This document shows positions 36,584 through 45,016 of a stretch of 64,000 bases of DNA, in pieces; the stretch's first letter is position 1; every line of letters begins with the position of its first letter. Location: positions 248,001 to 312,000 of the forward strand of contig NZ_JAPONB010000004.1 in assembly GCF_026676115.1 (NCBI RefSeq), read 5' to 3'. Origin of the DNA: Salinimicrobium sp. TH3. GTDB lineage: Bacteria; Bacteroidota; Bacteroidia; Flavobacteriales; Flavobacteriaceae. A model generated the notes under the pieces. That model searched no databases, was not told the DNA's origin, and saw only the letters and a program-made list of their open reading frames with translations. Position numbers and translations under genes: made by a program.

Positions 36584-36705
36584 AGAGGCTGTCTAAAAAA
36601 CTATTACGTCAACCTGAACTCGTTTCAGATTCTCTTTATTCCGATTCCAAATTATAAAGATTCTGAAATGAATTGAGAATGACATAAGTGACGAAGACAG
36701 CCTCT
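36584..36705. repeat. Nested inverted-repeat element (REP-like)
   Basis: AGAGGCTGTCT (36584-36594) and AGACAGCCTCT (36695-36705) are perfect 11-bp outer arms. A second, imperfect pair (about 16 of 22 positions) lies inside: GTCAACCTGAACTCGTTTCA against TGAAATGAATTGAGAATGAC. It fills the gap between fabG and the vWA gene and can fold as one long stem, so it may terminate or protect the fabG transcript. Confidence 0.65.
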
Positions 36706-36713
36706 CAATATTT

Positions 36714-37460
36714 TTAGGTAAGCATACCTCCATCTACATTGATAACCTGCCCTGTAATATAGGCGCTAAGATCACTGGCGAGGAAAACACATGTGTTCGC
36801 AATATCCTCTGGCGTACCACCTCGTTTTAACGGAATCGCCTCTCTCCAGCCTTCCACAACTTTTTCATCAAGTTTTCCGGTCATTTCGGTTTCAATAAAT
36901 CCGGGGGCAATTACGTTGGTACGTATGTTACGGGATCCAAGTTCTAAAGCCATGGATTTGGAGAAGCCAATCATCCCTGCTTTTGAAGCCGCATAATTTG
37001 CCTGCCCTGCATTTCCTTTTACGCCTACCACGCTACTCATGTTTATAATGCTTCCATGACGCTGTTTTAACATAGTCCTTTGCACGGCTTTGGTCATATT
37101 GAAAACAGATTTCAGGTTTACTTCGATCACCTTATCAAAATCCTCTTCACTCATTCGCATTAGCAGGTTATCTTTTGTAATCCCGGCATTATTGACAAGG
37201 ATATCAATACTTCCGAAATCCTGCTGTACATTTTTTATAAGTTCTTCAGCTTGCATAAAATCGGCAGCATCAGATTTATATCCTTTTGCTTTGACTCCAA
37301 GTTCCTGAAGTTCTTTCTCGAGTTGATTTGCAGCTTCTGCAGAAGAGCTATATGTAAAAGCAACATTAGCCCCATGTTTTGCAAAAACTTCGGCTATTCC
37401 TTTCCCTATACCTCTACTGGCACCGGTGATGATAGCATTTTTTCCTTCTAGTAATTTCAT
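36714..37460 (-). CDS. fabG: 3-oxoacyl-[acyl-carrier-protein] reductase
   Basis: 248 aa, classical FabG. Motifs are TGASRGIGKGIA (cofactor), DILVNNAGIT, INMSSVVGVKGNAGQ with catalytic Ser, YAASK, and SDLSAYITGQVINVDGGM at the C-terminus, the FabG signature. NADPH is the expected cofactor. It acts in fatty-acid elongation, in keeping with the fabZ and lpx genes further along. An exact TATATTTG box is 41 nt upstream, so it is transcribed independently of sucD. It is separated from the vWA gene by an inverted-repeat element. Confidence 0.92.
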   Translation of the reverse strand: MKLLEGKNAIITGASRGIGKGIAEVFAKHGANVAFTYSSSAEAANQLEKELQELGVKAKGYKSDAADFMQAEELIKNVQQDFGSIDILVNNAGITKDNLLMRMSEEDFDKVIEVNLKSVFNMTKAVQRTMLKQRHGSIINMSSVVGVKGNAGQANYAASKAGMIGFSKSMALELGSRNIRTNVIAPGFIETEMTGKLDEKVVEGWREAIPLKRGGTPEDIANTCVFLASDLSAYITGQVINVDGGMLT

Positions 37461-37500
37461 ATTAAAATTTATGTTTTCCTGGTGTGGGTTATTAATGATT

Positions 37501-37508
37501 CAAATATA
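37501..37508 (-). promoter_or_regulatory. -7 box TATATTTG
   Basis: Exact TAnnTTTG on the minus strand, 41 nt upstream of fabG. Confidence 0.5.
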
Positions 37509-37532
37509 ACAAAAGAAGCGGTTAAGACTGAA

Positions 37533-37574
37533 AAACCTCCGAAATCTGCCTTTTTTGACAGGTTACGGAGGTTT
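37533..37574 (-). terminator. Terminator after sucD
   Basis: AAACCTCCG and CGGAGGTTT close a stem-loop with a partly paired inner loop. On the minus strand it is followed by TTTTTCAG, a modest T run. Confidence 0.7.
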
Positions 37575-37598
37575 AAATTATCTAAAAAAAGGAAGTTC

Positions 37599-38471
37599 TT
37601 ATCCCATTACTTCTTTTACTTTTTTACCAATCTCTGCAGGAGAGTCCACAACGTGGATCCCATTCTCCTTTAAAATGGCTTTTTTAGCCTGGGCTGTATC
37701 TTCACTTCCACCAACTATAGCACCTGCGTGTCCCATGGTACGTCCTTTTGGTGCAGTTTCCCCGGCGATAAATCCAATTACGGGCTTCCTGTTACCGTTT
37801 TCCTTCACCCATCTTGCAGCATCGGCTTCAAGTTGTCCACCAATTTCACCGATCATTACGATACATTCAGTTTCATCATCGTTCATTAACAACTCTACTG
37901 CTTCTTTTGTAGTAGTTCCAATAATTGGGTCTCCACCAATACCAATTGCAGTAGTGATTCCAAGCCCCTGTTTCACAACCTGATCGGCTGCTTCGTAAGT
38001 AAGAGTCCCGGATTTTGAAACAATTCCTACTTTTCCTTTTTTGAATACAAAACCGGGCATGATCCCTACTTTTGCTTCTTCCGGAGTTATCACTCCAGGG
38101 CAGTTGGGTCCTACAAGACGACAATCTTTATCTTTAATATAGTCGGCAGTTTTAATCATATCGGCAACCGGGATACCTTCAGTAATTGTAATGATTACTT
38201 TGATCCCTGCATCTGCAGCTTCCATTATAGCATCGGCTGCAAATGCCGGTGGTACAAAAATAATTGAAACATCGGCTCCTGTTTCTTTAACCGCATCGGA
38301 TACTGTATTGAAAACAGGCTTTTCCAGGTGTTTTTGTCCTCCTTTTCCAGGAGTCACACCACCTACCACATTCGTTCCATATTCTATCATTTGGCCGGCG
38401 TGAAAAGTACCTTCACTCCCGGTAAATCCTTGAACAATTATTTTTGAATCTTTATTGACTAAAACGCTCAT
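37599..38471 (-). CDS. sucD: Succinate-CoA ligase subunit alpha
   Basis: 290 aa. The CoA-binding Rossmann start is IIVQGFTGSEGTFHA and the middle blocks are GVTPGKGGQ, LVGPNCPGVI and SKSGTLTYEAADQ. The phosphorylated His is His248 in RTMGHAGAIVGG. It converts succinyl-CoA to succinate with NTP formation in the TCA cycle. The beta subunit (sucC) is not adjacent, as is common in Bacteroidota. An exact TAATTTTG box is 26 nt upstream. Confidence 0.97.
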   Translation of the reverse strand: MSVLVNKDSKIIVQGFTGSEGTFHAGQMIEYGTNVVGGVTPGKGGQKHLEKPVFNTVSDAVKETGADVSIIFVPPAFAADAIMEAADAGIKVIITITEGIPVADMIKTADYIKDKDCRLVGPNCPGVITPEEAKVGIMPGFVFKKGKVGIVSKSGTLTYEAADQVVKQGLGITTAIGIGGDPIIGTTTKEAVELLMNDDETECIVMIGEIGGQLEADAARWVKENGNRKPVIGFIAGETAPKGRTMGHAGAIVGGSEDTAQAKKAILKENGIHVVDSPAEIGKKVKEVMG

Positions 38472-38496
38472 AGTTGATTATTTGATTTTTCTGTTG

Positions 38497-38504
38497 CAAA
38501 ATTA
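38497..38504 (-). promoter_or_regulatory. -7 box TAATTTTG
   Basis: Exact TAnnTTTG on the minus strand, 26 nt before sucD. Confidence 0.55.
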
Positions 38505-38536
38505 GGTTTTTATAAAAGAAACCTAAAGGGTTTTTA

Positions 38537-38941
38537 TTAATTAATTGGAAGGAAAGAATCCAGATTTTCAGGGCTGTCATCGGCCTGCTGACTTATTTGA
38601 TGGCCCTTGAACATTTTGCCGTCCTTCATTTCCCAAATGGCAATAAAATGTGCCATAGGAAGTTCCTCGTCGGGATTCTCAACAGTACTCACATAATAAG
38701 TAAATCTAATACTAACTGTATCTTCCTCGCTAAGCAAATGACTAATATCGGCCTTAAGGTGATCAAAAGACTTTGCGAGCTCTTTTGACATCTCGGCAAT
38801 TTCTGAAAAGCCCAGCTTGTGAAAACCTGCGCTACTGTTCCAGAACAATTGTGCTTGGGGGTGAAGATATTCCTTTACGGAATTAGGATTCTTGTAAAAA
38901 TCTGAAGAATAAAATTTTGCAACGCAATCTTTTGGTTCCAT
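38537..38941 (-). CDS. NTF2-like/SnoaL-type small protein
   Basis: 134 aa, single cone-shaped NTF2-like fold by pattern: an N-terminal helix (CVAKFYSSDFYKNPNSVKEYLHPQ), FWNSSAGFHKLGFSEIAEMSKEL, IRFTYYVSTV and AIWEMKDGKMFKGHQISQQ. Such proteins act as small enzymes or binding domains and many have unknown ligands. The gap to the LpxD-like gene is a single nucleotide, so it is coupled with the lpx block. No catalytic Asp/His pair can be assigned. Confidence 0.78.
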   Translation of the reverse strand: MEPKDCVAKFYSSDFYKNPNSVKEYLHPQAQLFWNSSAGFHKLGFSEIAEMSKELAKSFDHLKADISHLLSEEDTVSIRFTYYVSTVENPDEELPMAHFIAIWEMKDGKMFKGHQISQQADDSPENLDSFLPIN

Positions 38942-38942
38942 A

Positions 38943-39875
38943 TCAACTTTTTAATTTTTCCATTAATTTAGGCAATCGGCGCAAAAGCGCCAACTCTTTA
39001 AGCCACTCCCGGGATTCCATCGCAGGATTTCCCGAATATACGGTATTTTCTTTTGTTGATTTGGTGATCCCGGCCTGCCCCATCATCACACCTCCTTTTT
39101 TAACTACAATTCCACTACGGAATCCTACCTGTCCCCAAATTGTCACTTCGTCTTCAATGATTACAGCACCGGCAATTCCTACTTGTGAGGCGATAAGACA
39201 ATTTTCTCCAATCACTGTATCGTGCCCCACCTGAATTAGATTATCCAGTTTAGTGCCTTTTCCAATAGTGGTGTCACCTGTTACTCCCTTATCTATTGTA
39301 CAATTAGCACCAATATCAACATTGTCTTTGATCACCACTCTTCCTCCCGAAATAAGTTTATCATAACCCTCTGGACGTTTCTTATAGTAAAAAGCATCAC
39401 CGCCCAAAACAGTTCCCGCGTGAATGGTAACATTATCACCAATGACAGTATTATCGTAAATACTTACGTTAGCATGAATAAGACAATTCTTACCAATTTT
39501 CACATTGTTCCCCACAAAAGCCGTTGGCTGCACTACAGTTCCTTCTCCAATTTCTGCGGAAGCTGCCACATTTGAGGTAGCTTTTTCGAAGGGTTTGAAA
39601 TATTTTGTGAGTTTATTGAAATCTCTGAAAGGATCGTCTGATATCAACAGCGCTTTTCCTTCGGGACAATCCACTTCCTTATTAATAAGTATGATCGTGG
39701 CTGCCGAATTAAGCGCCTTGTCGTAATACTTTGGATGATCCACAAAAACAATATCTCCCGGCGTCACCACATGGATTTCATTCATTCCTGAAACAGGAAA
39801 ATCTGCGGGTCCCACAAATTCCGAAGAAATAATAGTGGCGATCTGCTCAAGGGTATGTTGCTGCGGAAACTTCAT
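38943..39875 (-). CDS. Second LpxD-like UDP-3-O-acyl-glucosamine N-acyltransferase
   Basis: 310 aa left-handed beta-helix protein. The N-terminal domain (HTLEQIATIISSEFVG, VDHPKYYDKALNSAATIILI) is LpxD-like and is followed by many hexapeptide repeats such as IGKNCLIHANVSIYDNTVIG. The catalytic His is in LIQVGHDTVIGENC. It is distinct from the canonical LpxD at 42694-43722 (342 aa): shorter, with a changed N-terminal domain and shorter C-terminal tail. Some Bacteroidota keep such a paralog next to efp. It may acylate a different position or nucleotide sugar. Begins after a repeat-containing 67-nt gap behind efp. Confidence 0.82.
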   Translation of the reverse strand: MKFPQQHTLEQIATIISSEFVGPADFPVSGMNEIHVVTPGDIVFVDHPKYYDKALNSAATIILINKEVDCPEGKALLISDDPFRDFNKLTKYFKPFEKATSNVAASAEIGEGTVVQPTAFVGNNVKIGKNCLIHANVSIYDNTVIGDNVTIHAGTVLGGDAFYYKKRPEGYDKLISGGRVVIKDNVDIGANCTIDKGVTGDTTIGKGTKLDNLIQVGHDTVIGENCLIASQVGIAGAVIIEDEVTIWGQVGFRSGIVVKKGGVMMGQAGITKSTKENTVYSGNPAMESREWLKELALLRRLPKLMEKLKS

Positions 39876-39876
39876 G

Positions 39877-39949
39877 TTAGATATGAGATATTAGATTTGA
39901 GATTTGAGATGTGAAATTTATTTGATCACTGACGATCACTGATCACTCT
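39877..39949. repeat. TTAGAT/GAGAT word repeat plus GATCACTG run
   Basis: GTTAGATATGAGATATTAGA and the following TTTGAGATTTGAGATGTGAA repeat a heptad-like word. Then GATCACTGACGATCACTGAT, a 3-copy GATCACT run, extends into the efp 3' end. The two efp/lpxD2 genes are separated only by this. Confidence 0.55.
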
Positions 39950-40509
39950 TTTATTCTTTCTTTGTAAGTTCCTTTTTCTGTTTCGATCTTGATCTTATCT
40001 CCTTCGTTGATGAAAAGCGGAACATTCACCTCGGCTCCTGTTTCTACTGTTGCAGGCTTGGTGGCGTTTGTTGCAGTATTTCCTTTAACTCCAGGTTCGG
40101 TGTGGGTAACTTCCAGGATCACACTGGCAGGCATCTCTACCGATAGTGGCATTTGATCCTCTGTGTTGATAAGAATAGTTACCACTTCTCCTTCTTTAAG
40201 AAGTCCCGGTGCATCAAGTGCATTTTCGGTAAGTCTTATCTGCGTATAATCTTCTGTATTCATGAAATGGTAAAATTCCCCATCATTATACAGGAACTGG
40301 AATTTATGAGTTTCAACCCTTACATCCTCGATCTTATGACCGGCAGAAAAGGTGTTATCAATCACTTTTCCTGTAGTTACACTTTTCAATTTTGTTCTTA
40401 CAAAAGCAGGACCTTTTCCCGGCTTCACGTGAAGAAACTCTATAACCTTGAAAATGTCATGGTTGTATCTTATACACAATCCATTTCTAATATCACTTGT
40501 ACTTGCCAT
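39943..40509 (-). CDS. efp: Elongation factor P
   Basis: 188 aa, three-domain EF-P length. Domain I carries the tip loop HVKPGKGPAFVRTK. Lys34 (in the K-P-G-K-G motif) is the residue modified or used to stabilise peptidyl-tRNA at proline stretches. The following TGKVIDNTFSAGHKIEDVRVE and C-terminal GDKIKIETEKGTYKERI are typical. It relieves ribosome stalling at polyprolines. Cotranscribed with lpxA (12 nt). Confidence 0.96.
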   Translation of the reverse strand: MASTSDIRNGLCIRYNHDIFKVIEFLHVKPGKGPAFVRTKLKSVTTGKVIDNTFSAGHKIEDVRVETHKFQFLYNDGEFYHFMNTEDYTQIRLTENALDAPGLLKEGEVVTILINTEDQMPLSVEMPASVILEVTHTEPGVKGNTATNATKPATVETGAEVNVPLFINEGDKIKIETEKGTYKERIKE

Positions 40510-40521
40510 TTTTCCTACTTA

Positions 40522-41307
40522 TTAATTTGAACTTATATAACCTTTCATTATCCCTCTCTGGGAATTTTTGATAAACTCTAAAATATCATCTCTTTCGGAA
40601 GTTGCTTCCATTTCGGCTTCGATGATAGCTACTGCCTGACTGTTATTGTAATTCTTTTGGTACAATATCCTGTAAATATTCTGGATCTCCCGGATTTTTT
40701 CGGTAGTAAACCCGCGACGTCTTAAACCAATTGAATTTACTCCCACGTAAGATAGAGGTTCTCTTCCCGCTTTTACGAATGGAGGAACATCTTTTCGCAC
40801 AAGGGATCCGCCTGTGACAAAAGCATGACTTCCTATACTACAAAACTGTTGTATGGCAGCCATTCCTGCTAGAATAACATAATCTCCAACATTAATATGA
40901 CCGGCCAGGGTACTGTTGTTCGAAAAGATACAGTTGTCACCCACCACACAATCATGGGCGATATGACAATAGGCCATGATCCAGCAGTTGCTACCAATCT
41001 TGGTTTTCATCCTGTCTGTAGTCCCTCGATTGATGGTCACACATTCCCGAATAGTGGTATTATCGCCTATTTCTGTAAGAGTGTCTTCGTCATTGAATTT
41101 TTTGTCCTGTGGAACGGCAGAAATTACTGCACCTGGAAAAATATTGCAATTCTTGCCAATCCTGGCCCCTTCCATTATAGTAACATTGGAACCAATCCAG
41201 GTACCTTCCCCAATCACCACATTATTGTGGATAGTGGTAAAAGGCTCAATCACTACATTTTTTGCAATCTTGGCTCCGGGATGAACGTATGCTAAGGGTT
41301 GATTCAT
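40522..41307 (-). CDS. lpxA: UDP-N-acetylglucosamine acyltransferase
   Basis: 261 aa from MNQPLAYVHPGAK; the longer reading from 41397 overlaps the fusion gene and is rejected. Hexapeptide repeats (IGEGTWIGSNVTIMEGARIG and others) form the beta-helix. The catalytic His is in YCHIAHDCVVGDNC. The C-terminal helical domain contains LRRRGFTTEKIREIQNIYRILY. First step of lipid A synthesis, (R)-3-hydroxyacyl transfer to UDP-GlcNAc. It is 5 nt downstream of lpxC-fabZ. Confidence 0.96.
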   Translation of the reverse strand: MNQPLAYVHPGAKIAKNVVIEPFTTIHNNVVIGEGTWIGSNVTIMEGARIGKNCNIFPGAVISAVPQDKKFNDEDTLTEIGDNTTIRECVTINRGTTDRMKTKIGSNCWIMAYCHIAHDCVVGDNCIFSNNSTLAGHINVGDYVILAGMAAIQQFCSIGSHAFVTGGSLVRKDVPPFVKAGREPLSYVGVNSIGLRRRGFTTEKIREIQNIYRILYQKNYNNSQAVAIIEAEMEATSERDDILEFIKNSQRGIMKGYISSN

Positions 41308-41312
41308 AATCT

Positions 41313-42701
41313 TTATTTTTGTTTTACAATTTGTGCCATTAAAATGGCTTCGGTCACCAGCTTTCCATTCACATATGCGTAACCCTGCATTTGGCATATC
41401 CCTCTTCTAATAGGAGACAATAGTTCCAGTTTAAAAACAAGTGTATCGCCGGGAACCACCTGCCTCTTGAACTTGACATTGTCTATTTTCATAAAAAAGG
41501 TGAGATAATTCTCAGGATCGGGAACAGATTTAAGAGCGAGAATACCACCAGTCTGCGCCATTGCCTCCACTTGAAGTACTCCAGGCATTACAGGTTTTCC
41601 CGGGAAGTGCCCTACGAAAAAAGGCTCGTTCATAGTGACATTTTTGACCCCTACAACTGTATCGCTTGTCAACTCAATGATCTTGTCTACCAAAATAAAT
41701 GGCGGCCTGTGAGGCAGGATATTCATGATCTCATTAATATCCATTAAAGGCTCTTTATCAAGATCATATTTAGGCACATTATTCCTCTTCTCGGCCTTAA
41801 TGATCTTAGAAAGCTTTTTGGCGAATTGCGTATTCACATAATGACCCGGTTTATTGGCAATTACTTTTCCACGTATACGCGTGCCTATTAACGCCAAATC
41901 TCCTATGACGTCAAGAAGTTTGTGCCGTGCCGCTTCATTGGGATAATGCAAAGTAAGATTATCTAAAATGCCATTCGGTTTTACAGCGATATTGTCTTTT
42001 TTGAATGCCACCCGCAGTTTGTCCATAGTCTCAGGACTCAATTCCTTGTCTACATAAACAATAGCATTATTCAAATCCCCTCCTTTTATAAGACCATGCT
42101 CCAAAAGAGTTTCAAGTTCATGAAGAAAACTGAAAGTGCGGGCATTTGAGATTTCCGATTTAAAATCGGATAATTTTTGAAGGGAAGCATTTTGAGTTCC
42201 CAGGACCTTTGTTCCAAAATCGACCATTGCGGTGACCTGGTATTCATCTGAAGGCATTACAAGAATTTCACTTCCGGATTTTTCATCGTGGTAACGAATA
42301 ACCTCTGTAACCACAAATTCTTCCCTGTCGCATTCCTGCTCTTCTATACCTGCTTCTTCAAGCGCTTTTACAAAATATTTGGAAGAACCATCCATAATAG
42401 GAGGTTCGGCAGCATCAAGTTCAATGATGATATTGTCAATCTCAAGACCCACACAGGCTGCAAGTACATGTTCTGAAGTTTGAATTGTGACTCCCTCTTT
42501 TTCAAGGTTTGTTCCTCTTTGTGTGTTGACAACGTAATTGACATCGGCTTCCACCATCGGATTCCCTTCAATATCTGTTCTTACAAAACAGTAACCGGTA
42601 TTATTTTGAGCCGGTTTAAATGTAAGAGTGACTTCATTTCCTGTATGAAGCCCCACTCCCTGTAAAGAAACTTCTTTACTTATGGTGCGCTGTTTAGCCA
42701 T
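41313..42701 (-). CDS. lpxC-fabZ: Bifunctional LpxC-FabZ (UDP-acyl-GlcNAc deacetylase / hydroxyacyl-ACP dehydratase)
   Basis: 462 aa. The LpxC domain (to about 300) carries [15 protein letters not shown] with the first zinc His, an [14 protein letters not shown] block with the second His, and [17 protein letters not shown]. The FabZ domain from about 315 has [21 protein letters not shown] with catalytic His and [19 protein letters not shown] with catalytic Glu. The fusion is known in Bacteroidota and a few other phyla. It joins lipid A deacetylation and unsaturated/saturated fatty-acid supply in one chain. It overlaps lpxD by 8 nt. Confidence 0.96.
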   Translation of the reverse strand: MAKQRTISKEVSLQGVGLHTGNEVTLTFKPAQNNTGYCFVRTDIEGNPMVEADVNYVVNTQRGTNLEKEGVTIQTSEHVLAACVGLEIDNIIIELDAAEPPIMDGSSKYFVKALEEAGIEEQECDREEFVVTEVIRYHDEKSGSEILVMPSDEYQVTAMVDFGTKVLGTQNASLQKLSDFKSEISNARTFSFLHELETLLEHGLIKGGDLNNAIVYVDKELSPETMDKLRVAFKKDNIAVKPNGILDNLTLHYPNEAARHKLLDVIGDLALIGTRIRGKVIANKPGHYVNTQFAKKLSKIIKAEKRNNVPKYDLDKEPLMDINEIMNILPHRPPFILVDKIIELTSDTVVGVKNVTMNEPFFVGHFPGKPVMPGVLQVEAMAQTGGILALKSVPDPENYLTFFMKIDNVKFKRQVVPGDTLVFKLELLSPIRRGICQMQGYAYVNGKLVTEAILMAQIVKQK

Positions 42702-43722
42702 TATTTGATTGTTTTTTTTCTAGTTTGGTTAAGCGGTCTTCTATTTTGGGTAAATTTCTGAAATGTACGTAAGCCTTGTTGTAGTCATTATAGCCAAAGG
42801 CAGGAGAACCCTGGATCATTTCGTTATCCTTGATATTACGACCTATCCCCGATTGCGCCTGAATTTTCACTCCATTCCCAATTTGAATATGCCCGGCTAT
42901 ACCCACCTGTCCCCCAATGAGACAATTTTTTCCAATTTTAGTTGAGCCGGCAATTCCGGTTTGGGCTGCAATTGCAGTATTCTCTCCCACTTCTACATTA
43001 TGAGCGATCTGGATCTGGTTGTCCAGTTTCACCCCGTTCCTGATTATAGTAGATCCAAGTGTAGCCCGGTCAATAGTAGTACCGGCACCAATATCCACAT
43101 TATCTTCAATAATAACATTGCCTATTTGCGGCACTTTTGAGTAAACCCCTTCCTGGTTGGGCGAAAAACCAAAACCGTCGGCCCCAATAATTACACCTCC
43201 ATGAAGAATACAGTTATTACCTATAATAGTTTCAGAATAAATCTTTGCTCCGGGAAAAATAGTAACGTTATCCCCTATCTTGACATTATCTCCTATGTAT
43301 GTATTAGGAAAAATCTTGACATTATCACCAATTTTCACCTGCTCTCCCAGGTATGAAAATGCGCCCAGGTAAAGATTATCACCGTAAGTAACCGAATCTG
43401 AAATAAAGCTAGGCTGCTCAATTCCCGATTTGTTCAATTTCACCTGATTATAATATTCCAGCAGCTTTGAAAATGCCGTATAAGGATCCTTTACTTTAAT
43501 AAGGGTAGTAGACAATTCATCTTCTGCCTTAAAATTATTGCTCACTATTGTAATAGTAGCTTTGGTAGAATAAATAAAGGAGGTATATTTAGGATTGGCC
43601 AAAAAGGTAATAGACCCGGCAGTTCCTTCTTCAATCTTTGCAAGCCGGTCGACCTCTGCCCCGGGATTTCCTTCTATCTCCCCGTCGAGGATACCTGCTA
43701 TTTGGGTTGCTGTAAACTTCAT
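42694..43722 (-). CDS. lpxD: UDP-3-O-(3-hydroxyacyl)glucosamine N-acyltransferase
   Basis: 342 aa. N-terminal domain from [20 protein letters not shown], hexapeptide helix ([20 protein letters not shown]) and catalytic His in [20 protein letters not shown]. The C-terminal helix ([15 protein letters not shown]) is normal for LpxD. Third step in lipid A formation. It precedes lpxC-fabZ with an 8-nt overlap. The -7 box only 6 nt before the ATG suggests a leaderless or near-leaderless start. Confidence 0.95.
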   Translation of the reverse strand: MKFTATQIAGILDGEIEGNPGAEVDRLAKIEEGTAGSITFLANPKYTSFIYSTKATITIVSNNFKAEDELSTTLIKVKDPYTAFSKLLEYYNQVKLNKSGIEQPSFISDSVTYGDNLYLGAFSYLGEQVKIGDNVKIFPNTYIGDNVKIGDNVTIFPGAKIYSETIIGNNCILHGGVIIGADGFGFSPNQEGVYSKVPQIGNVIIEDNVDIGAGTTIDRATLGSTIIRNGVKLDNQIQIAHNVEVGENTAIAAQTGIAGSTKIGKNCLIGGQVGIAGHIQIGNGVKIQAQSGIGRNIKDNEMIQGSPAFGYNDYNKAYVHFRNLPKIEDRLTKLEKKQSNNG

Positions 43723-43727
43723 TCTGG

Positions 43728-43735
43728 CAAAAGTA
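43728..43735 (-). promoter_or_regulatory. -7 box TACTTTTG, unusually close to lpxD
   Basis: Exact TAnnTTTG whose last base is 6 nt from the lpxD ATG. If used, transcription would begin at or next to the start codon. Confidence 0.35.
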
Positions 43736-43746
43736 AAAAAAATGAG

Positions 43747-44976
43747 TTAATCTTTAGGTTTCGGGTAGCAGATATAAAATTTCGTCACCGGCTTCGAAAG
43801 AGCTTTAAGGTTAAAGTGATCTGAAGCTTTAATAACGTCGGTAATTTTTCCACTTTTAAACAGGATATGGATCTTTTCATCCTCCCGTTTGTATGCCAGA
43901 TTGCTTATATCTCCACTAAAAACGAAATACCCGGCCTCTTCCCTGCTAATATTATAACGCGACATAGCTTTTTGAAGATGGCTTTCCAGTTTTTCTCCAG
44001 AGATAGGTTTTTTCTTTAGTTTGATCTTTAGCAGGTCCCGGTTGATGATCATTTGACACAATTTACTTAGCACAAAATCTTCATCATGTGCCCATTCTTT
44101 CATTGCTGAAAGTATATCGTAATCGTCAAGCCTCGCAAATATGTGTAAGGTGTCTTCTGAAAAATTTTCGGCAGTTACCTGTTGCTGTAAAAAGTGATTG
44201 AGAGCAGTGCTTGTAAATAAAGTACGGCCTGAATTCACAAGTTCCTTCGCCCGCTGAAGCATCCTTATCAAAAGCTGTTCGGCCACAACACCGGTTTTAT
44301 GCAGATAGACCTGCCAGTACATAAGCCGGCGGGCCAAAAGGAATTTTTCTACCGAATAAATCCCTTTTTCCTCCACCATCAACTCATTGTTCACCACTGT
44401 AAGCATGCTAATAAGTCGCTCACTGTTAATATTCCCTTCGGCCACCCCAGTGTAAAAACTATCGCGCTTCAGGTAGTCCATTCGGTCCATGTCGAGCTGA
44501 CTGGAGATAAGCTGACAAAGAAATTTCCGTGGATATTTTCCGCGGAAAATCTCAATGGCCATAGTTAATCTTTGGTTAAACTGACGGTTCATTTCTTCCA
44601 TAAAAAGGAATGAAATGGTCTCATGGCTCACCCCCTCAACAATGCTGTGTTCCATCGCATGAGAGAATGGGCCGTGCCCTATATCGTGGAGCAGGATAGC
44701 AATTTGCAGTGCCTCCTCCTCTTCCGCCGAGATTTCTACCCCCTTAAGCCTCAATACCCTCACGGCTTTTTGCATTAAATGAAGACAGCCAAGAGCATGG
44801 TGAAAACGCGTATGATGTGCACCGGGATATACCAGGTAAGACAGTCCCATTTGGGAAATTCGCCGCAGTCTTTGAAAATACTTATGCTCCATAATATCAA
44901 AGAGCAGCTCATTGGGTATGGTAATAAATCCGTAAATTGGGTCGTTTAAAATCTTGAGTTTGTTTCCTGGAAGCAA
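43747..44976 (-). CDS. HD-domain phosphohydrolase (dNTPase-like)
   Basis: 409 aa if read from TTG at 44976-44974 (then LPGNKLKILNDPIYG). A TATCTTTG box at 45011-45004 lies 28 nt upstream and cuts off the longer reading to 45093, and there is no in-frame ATG near. HD ligands are RFHHALGCLHLM, LLHDIGHGPFSHAMEH (His-Asp, His) and LDMDRMDYLKRD. The layout is that of the SAMHD1/dGTPase-like YwfO group. It probably hydrolyses dNTPs or another nucleotide. Divergent from porX. Confidence 0.85.
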   Translation of the reverse strand: MLPGNKLKILNDPIYGFITIPNELLFDIMEHKYFQRLRRISQMGLSYLVYPGAHHTRFHHALGCLHLMQKAVRVLRLKGVEISAEEEEALQIAILLHDIGHGPFSHAMEHSIVEGVSHETISFLFMEEMNRQFNQRLTMAIEIFRGKYPRKFLCQLISSQLDMDRMDYLKRDSFYTGVAEGNINSERLISMLTVVNNELMVEEKGIYSVEKFLLARRLMYWQVYLHKTGVVAEQLLIRMLQRAKELVNSGRTLFTSTALNHFLQQQVTAENFSEDTLHIFARLDDYDILSAMKEWAHDEDFVLSKLCQMIINRDLLKIKLKKKPISGEKLESHLQKAMSRYNISREEAGYFVFSGDISNLAYKREDEKIHILFKSGKITDVIKASDHFNLKALSKPVTKFYICYPKPKD

Positions 44977-45003
44977 GCCTGGTCTTTTAATTATTAATGT
45001 CAA

Positions 45004-45011
45004 CAAAGATA
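45004..45011 (-). promoter_or_regulatory. -7 box TATCTTTG for the HD gene
   Basis: Exact TAnnTTTG on the minus strand, 6 nt upstream of the porX ATG on the other strand, so the HD-gene promoter overlaps the porX leader. Confidence 0.5.
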
Positions 45012-45016
45012 CATAT

